Source: an uncultured Atopobium sp. (GTDB taxonomy: Bacteria > Actinomycetota > Coriobacteriia > Coriobacteriales > Atopobiaceae). From it: a DNA stretch of 8,765 nt. Below the pieces are notes generated by a model. It was not told the origin of the DNA. It saw only the letters and a list, made by a program, of their open reading frames with translations, and searched no databases. Location: the NCBI GenBank assembly GCA_916720015.1, contig CAKAPZ010000037.1, positions 1 to 8,765 of the forward strand. The letters run 5' to 3'. This document shows positions 6,687-8,765 of this stretch, piece by piece (within the stretch, counting starts at the first letter, position 1; each line of letters begins with the position of its first letter). The translations under genes were made by a program, and so were the position numbers.

Positions 6687-7322
6687 ATGCAGAACGCAGA
6701 TGACACTTTGGCGAGAAAATCGGTGAGCCTTGAAGCGGAGTCTATTTCTGACTCTGCTTCACGGTTTCCGTTCCCAACTCGTGAGCTTGCGCGTAAAGAG
6801 CTCTTGTGGGATCGCTTTGTTGCTCGTATTCCTGAGGAGGATAGAGAGCGCATAGTTGATTTAGCTTGGTCAAAAGGTGAACGCGCTGCACACATGGTGT
6901 TTGAAGAGTCACATAGTCAAAGTGACTTCTTTCAAATCTGCAAAGATGCAGGACTGACTATTATCAAAAAAGATATTGATTGCGTATATGGAAACCAGCG
7001 CTATTTTAGTGATTACGTTTCTGGTACAAAAGAAATCACACTCTATGAGCAATCATGTGCGCTGTGGGCAAAGCAAAATCAACTTGAGGTACATGAAGCC
7101 CAAAATCTTATTTTGATGCATGAGTTTTTTCATGTTTTGGAGACTACGCGGCTTGGATTAACCAGCAAAGAATACCTTGTTCCACTGTTTGCTATTGGCC
7201 CTTTTAAACTGGGAAAAACAGGTATTCACGCACTGTCTGAAATTGCAGCACATGCATTCACCAACACCTACTACGCTTTACTACATAACAGCTCTCACAC
7301 AGGAGGAGACAATGAGTTATAA
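6687..7322 (+). CDS. small HExxH protein, putative zinc metallopeptidase-like
   Basis: A predicted cytosolic protein of 211 residues, with no signal peptide or membrane segment. It carries HEFFH at 145-149, a zinc-binding HExxH, preceded by a helix-like stretch (EAQNLILM, 137-144) and followed about 35 residues later by SEIAAHAF at 184-191. E185 is a candidate third ligand. The arrangement, including ITLYEQS at 117-123 before it, recalls the ImmA/IrrE (DUF955) metallopeptidase fold, which is inference; the first 80 residues are unrecognised. The ATG lies six bases after the HyuA-like stop with only a weak ribosome binding site (GGGTGA, 6671-6676), so it is probably translated by coupling; GTG at 6723 is a possible alternative start. 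Its last 11 bases overlap the flavoprotein gene. Position between two enzymes suggests a hydrolase, maturation or chaperone role in the pathway. It could instead be a non-peptidase metal hydrolase. Confidence 0.7.
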   Translation: MQNADDTLARKSVSLEAESISDSASRFPFPTRELARKELLWDRFVARIPEEDRERIVDLAWSKGERAAHMVFEESHSQSDFFQICKDAGLTIIKKDIDCVYGNQRYFSDYVSGTKEITLYEQSCALWAKQNQLEVHEAQNLILMHEFFHVLETTRLGLTSKEYLVPLFAIGPFKLGKTGIHALSEIAAHAFTNTYYALLHNSSHTGGDNEL

Positions 7323-8691
7323 AGAGATCACCTGGAACAACCTGCAAATTCCTGTTGTTGGAAGCTTTGATGTAGTCATCATTGGTGGCGGTGTTTCTGG
7401 CTCTGCCTGCGGAATCCGTTGCGTTAATGAGGGCCTCTCCACGCTTATTGTGGATAAATCAAATTTGCTTGGAGGATCTGCTACACGAGCGCTTGTATGC
7501 CCTATGATGCCTTCGTATGTTCGTCATCTACCTGTTCTTTCTACCATCGAACAGCAGCTTTTGGCCTCAGGTGACGCAACTCGCGATGACTACACTACGA
7601 TGATTTGGTTTGCTCCTGAGCGTTTGGGAGAAGTGTACGAGCAGCTCTACACTACAAAGGGCGGTCAGATCCTCTACGACACATCTCTTGTAGCTGCTGT
7701 TTTGTCAGATGCAGATGACGAGAAAACTATTACACACGTAATTCTTGTCTCAACAGAAGGTTTGATTGCAGTAGCTGCTCAAACGTGGATTGACGCATCG
7801 GGTGATGCAGTTTTGTCTAGAGCCGCTGGTGTACCAGTTGCAGCTGGTGATGAGGACGGCATCAATCAGGTTTGCAGCCTGCGTTTTACCATGGGCGGCA
7901 TTGATGTTGAGCGCTATAGAGATTACGTGCTCTCACTTGATGATCACTTCTCGCCATTGGTTGAGGGGTATTTCTTCGAGTCCGCAATGGTTGCGGGTAA
8001 GAATTTTAAGTTGGAGCCAAAGTTTCGTGAAGGAATTGAAGCGGGCATTCTTGAAGAGGAGGACTTGCGCTATTACCAGATTTTCTCGCTTCCTGGGAAA
8101 CCAGGTTGCATGGCGCTTAATTGTCCACACATTGCAAGTATGCGTACAAACACCTCGGGAGCGGCGCGTTCTAATGCAACAGTTGAGGCACATGCACGCA
8201 TTCGTCGACTGGTAACGTTCTTGCAGCGTATGATGCCTGGATTTGAGCAGAGCTACCTTATGGAACAGGCTTCGCTGTTGGGTGTTCGCGAGAGCTGGCG
8301 CGTTGAAGGCCAGACAATGCTGACCGAAGAGGATTACGTCAACCAGGCTCGATTTGATGACGGTCTTGTTCGCGGCGATTGGTACATTGACGTTCATTCC
8401 AACAAGGGCGGACTTTTCCACAAAAATACGTATAAGCAAGGTGACTATTACGAGATTCCGTTCCGATCGATGGTCACCAAACACATCAATAACCTGGGAG
8501 TTATTGGGCGCTGCATCTCTACAACGTTTTTGATGCAGGCAAGTGTTCGTATTATTCCAACGGTCACTGATATGGGAGATGCTATGGGTACGGCATGTGC
8601 TCTGGCAAAACAGACGTCAACACCACTTGCTGAGTTGGATGGTGTGGCAGTCCGTGATGAAGTTGAACAAATGAAACCGGTGAATTCATAA
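7312..8691 (+). CDS. FAD-dependent oxidoreductase (FAD_oxidored family)
   Basis: A predicted cytosolic flavoprotein of 459 residues. The Rossmann FAD site is at the N-terminus: DVVIIGGGVSGSACG at 20-34, acidic D48 in LIVDKS, and LLGGSATRALV at 52-62. Family hallmarks continue with WIDASGDAV at 159-167, LLGVRESWRVEGQTML at 322-337, YYEIPFRSMV at 379-388, GRCIS at 399-403 and IPTVTDMGDAMGTACALA at 415-432, which fit Pfam FAD_oxidored proteins that oxidise or reduce unidentified metabolites. No twin-arginine signal or flavinylation motif is seen, and the residues that would bind substrate cannot be named. The ATG at 7312 is chosen over an in-frame ATG at 7177: it has AGGAGGAG at 7301-7308 and places the FAD motif at the usual distance from the start. 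It overlaps the HExxH gene by 11 bases in another frame, so the two are coupled. It is the last gene of the set. Confidence 0.9.
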   Translation: MSYKEITWNNLQIPVVGSFDVVIIGGGVSGSACGIRCVNEGLSTLIVDKSNLLGGSATRALVCPMMPSYVRHLPVLSTIEQQLLASGDATRDDYTTMIWFAPERLGEVYEQLYTTKGGQILYDTSLVAAVLSDADDEKTITHVILVSTEGLIAVAAQTWIDASGDAVLSRAAGVPVAAGDEDGINQVCSLRFTMGGIDVERYRDYVLSLDDHFSPLVEGYFFESAMVAGKNFKLEPKFREGIEAGILEEEDLRYYQIFSLPGKPGCMALNCPHIASMRTNTSGAARSNATVEAHARIRRLVTFLQRMMPGFEQSYLMEQASLLGVRESWRVEGQTMLTEEDYVNQARFDDGLVRGDWYIDVHSNKGGLFHKNTYKQGDYYEIPFRSMVTKHINNLGVIGRCISTTFLMQASVRIIPTVTDMGDAMGTACALAKQTSTPLAELDGVAVRDEVEQMKPVNS

Positions 8692-8715
8692 TTGCCGTTT
8701 AAGAATTGTGGAAGC

Positions 8716-8724
8716 TGTGATAAA
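8716..8724 (+). promoter_or_regulatory. possible extended -10 box of the tRNA promoter
   Basis: TGTGATAAA has a TG one base before a GATAAA hexamer, 14 bases before the first base of the mature tRNA. No well-spaced -35 is visible. The same stretch can form a GTGGAAG/CTTCTAC hairpin (8708-8714 and 8725-8731), but without a T run it is a poor terminator. Confidence 0.3.
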
Positions 8725-8737
8725 CTTCTACAGTCAC

Positions 8738-8765
8738 GGGCGATTGGCGCAGCGGCTAGCGCAGG
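8738..8765 (+). tRNA. 5' part of a tRNA gene, cut by the window end
   Basis: The acceptor strand GGGCGAT (8738-8744) is followed by T8, G9, a D stem GCGC (8747-8750), a loop with A14, G15, G18-G19 and A21, and the matching GCGC (8759-8762). These are the expected conserved positions of a bacterial tRNA. The anticodon lies beyond the window, so the amino acid cannot be given. Confidence 0.78.

Noticed and set aside
7177..7311. 45-residue N-terminal extension of the flavoprotein
   Set aside because: It would lie wholly inside the HExxH gene, has no ribosome binding site, and puts the FAD motif unusually far from the start.
1..8765. CRISPR array, insertion sequence, phage or toxin-antitoxin system
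   Set aside because: No regularly spaced repeats, transposase or integrase motifs, or terminal repeats were seen. The tRNA at the end could serve as an integration site, but nothing next to it suggests an element.

Overview
The window reads as a compact stretch of a low-to-mid GC Gram-positive, probably anaerobic bacterium. Strong GGAGG ribosome binding sites, tight gene packing, a Cof-type hydrolase pair and a flavoprotein/hydantoinase-type gene set would suit a coriobacterium of the Atopobium/Lancefieldella/Olsenella kind. That placement is inference from style only, since no rRNA or other marker gene is present. Everything recognisable lies on the + strand. The long minus-strand frames look like shadows of real genes.

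Layout. Positions 1-30 probably hold the tail of an upstream gene. Positions 27-1683 encode two tandem Cof-type HAD phosphatases that are one base apart. A 148-base gap follows, with a plausible promoter (about 1706-1733) and a perfect 10+10 palindrome (1773-1795) just ahead of a regulator. The regulator (1832-2893) has a ROK-type winged helix-turn-helix, but its sugar-kinase half has lost the expected motifs. A 241-base gene-free leader (2894-3134) with several inverted repeats leads into a polytopic secondary transporter (3135-4436). A strong intrinsic terminator (4448-4491) separates the transporter from a hydantoinase/oxoprolinase subunit A-like ATPase (4533-6680). This is followed almost without gaps by a small HExxH putative metallopeptidase (6687-7322) and an FAD-dependent oxidoreductase (7312-8691). 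The window ends inside a tRNA gene (from 8738).

How the genes may work together. Regulator, importer, HyuA-like ATPase, small zinc-protein-like gene and flavoprotein form a consecutive co-oriented set. The simplest reading is a substrate-responsive uptake and breakdown module: the regulator senses a ligand, the transporter imports it, the HyuA-like protein performs or energises an ATP-dependent opening of a lactam/imide-like or related carboxylated substrate, and the FAD enzyme oxidises or reduces a substrate or product. The usual HyuB partner is not in the window and the substrate cannot be read from sequence. This set is the most interesting part of the window and may be an undescribed pathway. 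The HAD pair upstream looks like ordinary housekeeping or sugar-phosphate dephosphorylation and probably belongs to a different transcript.
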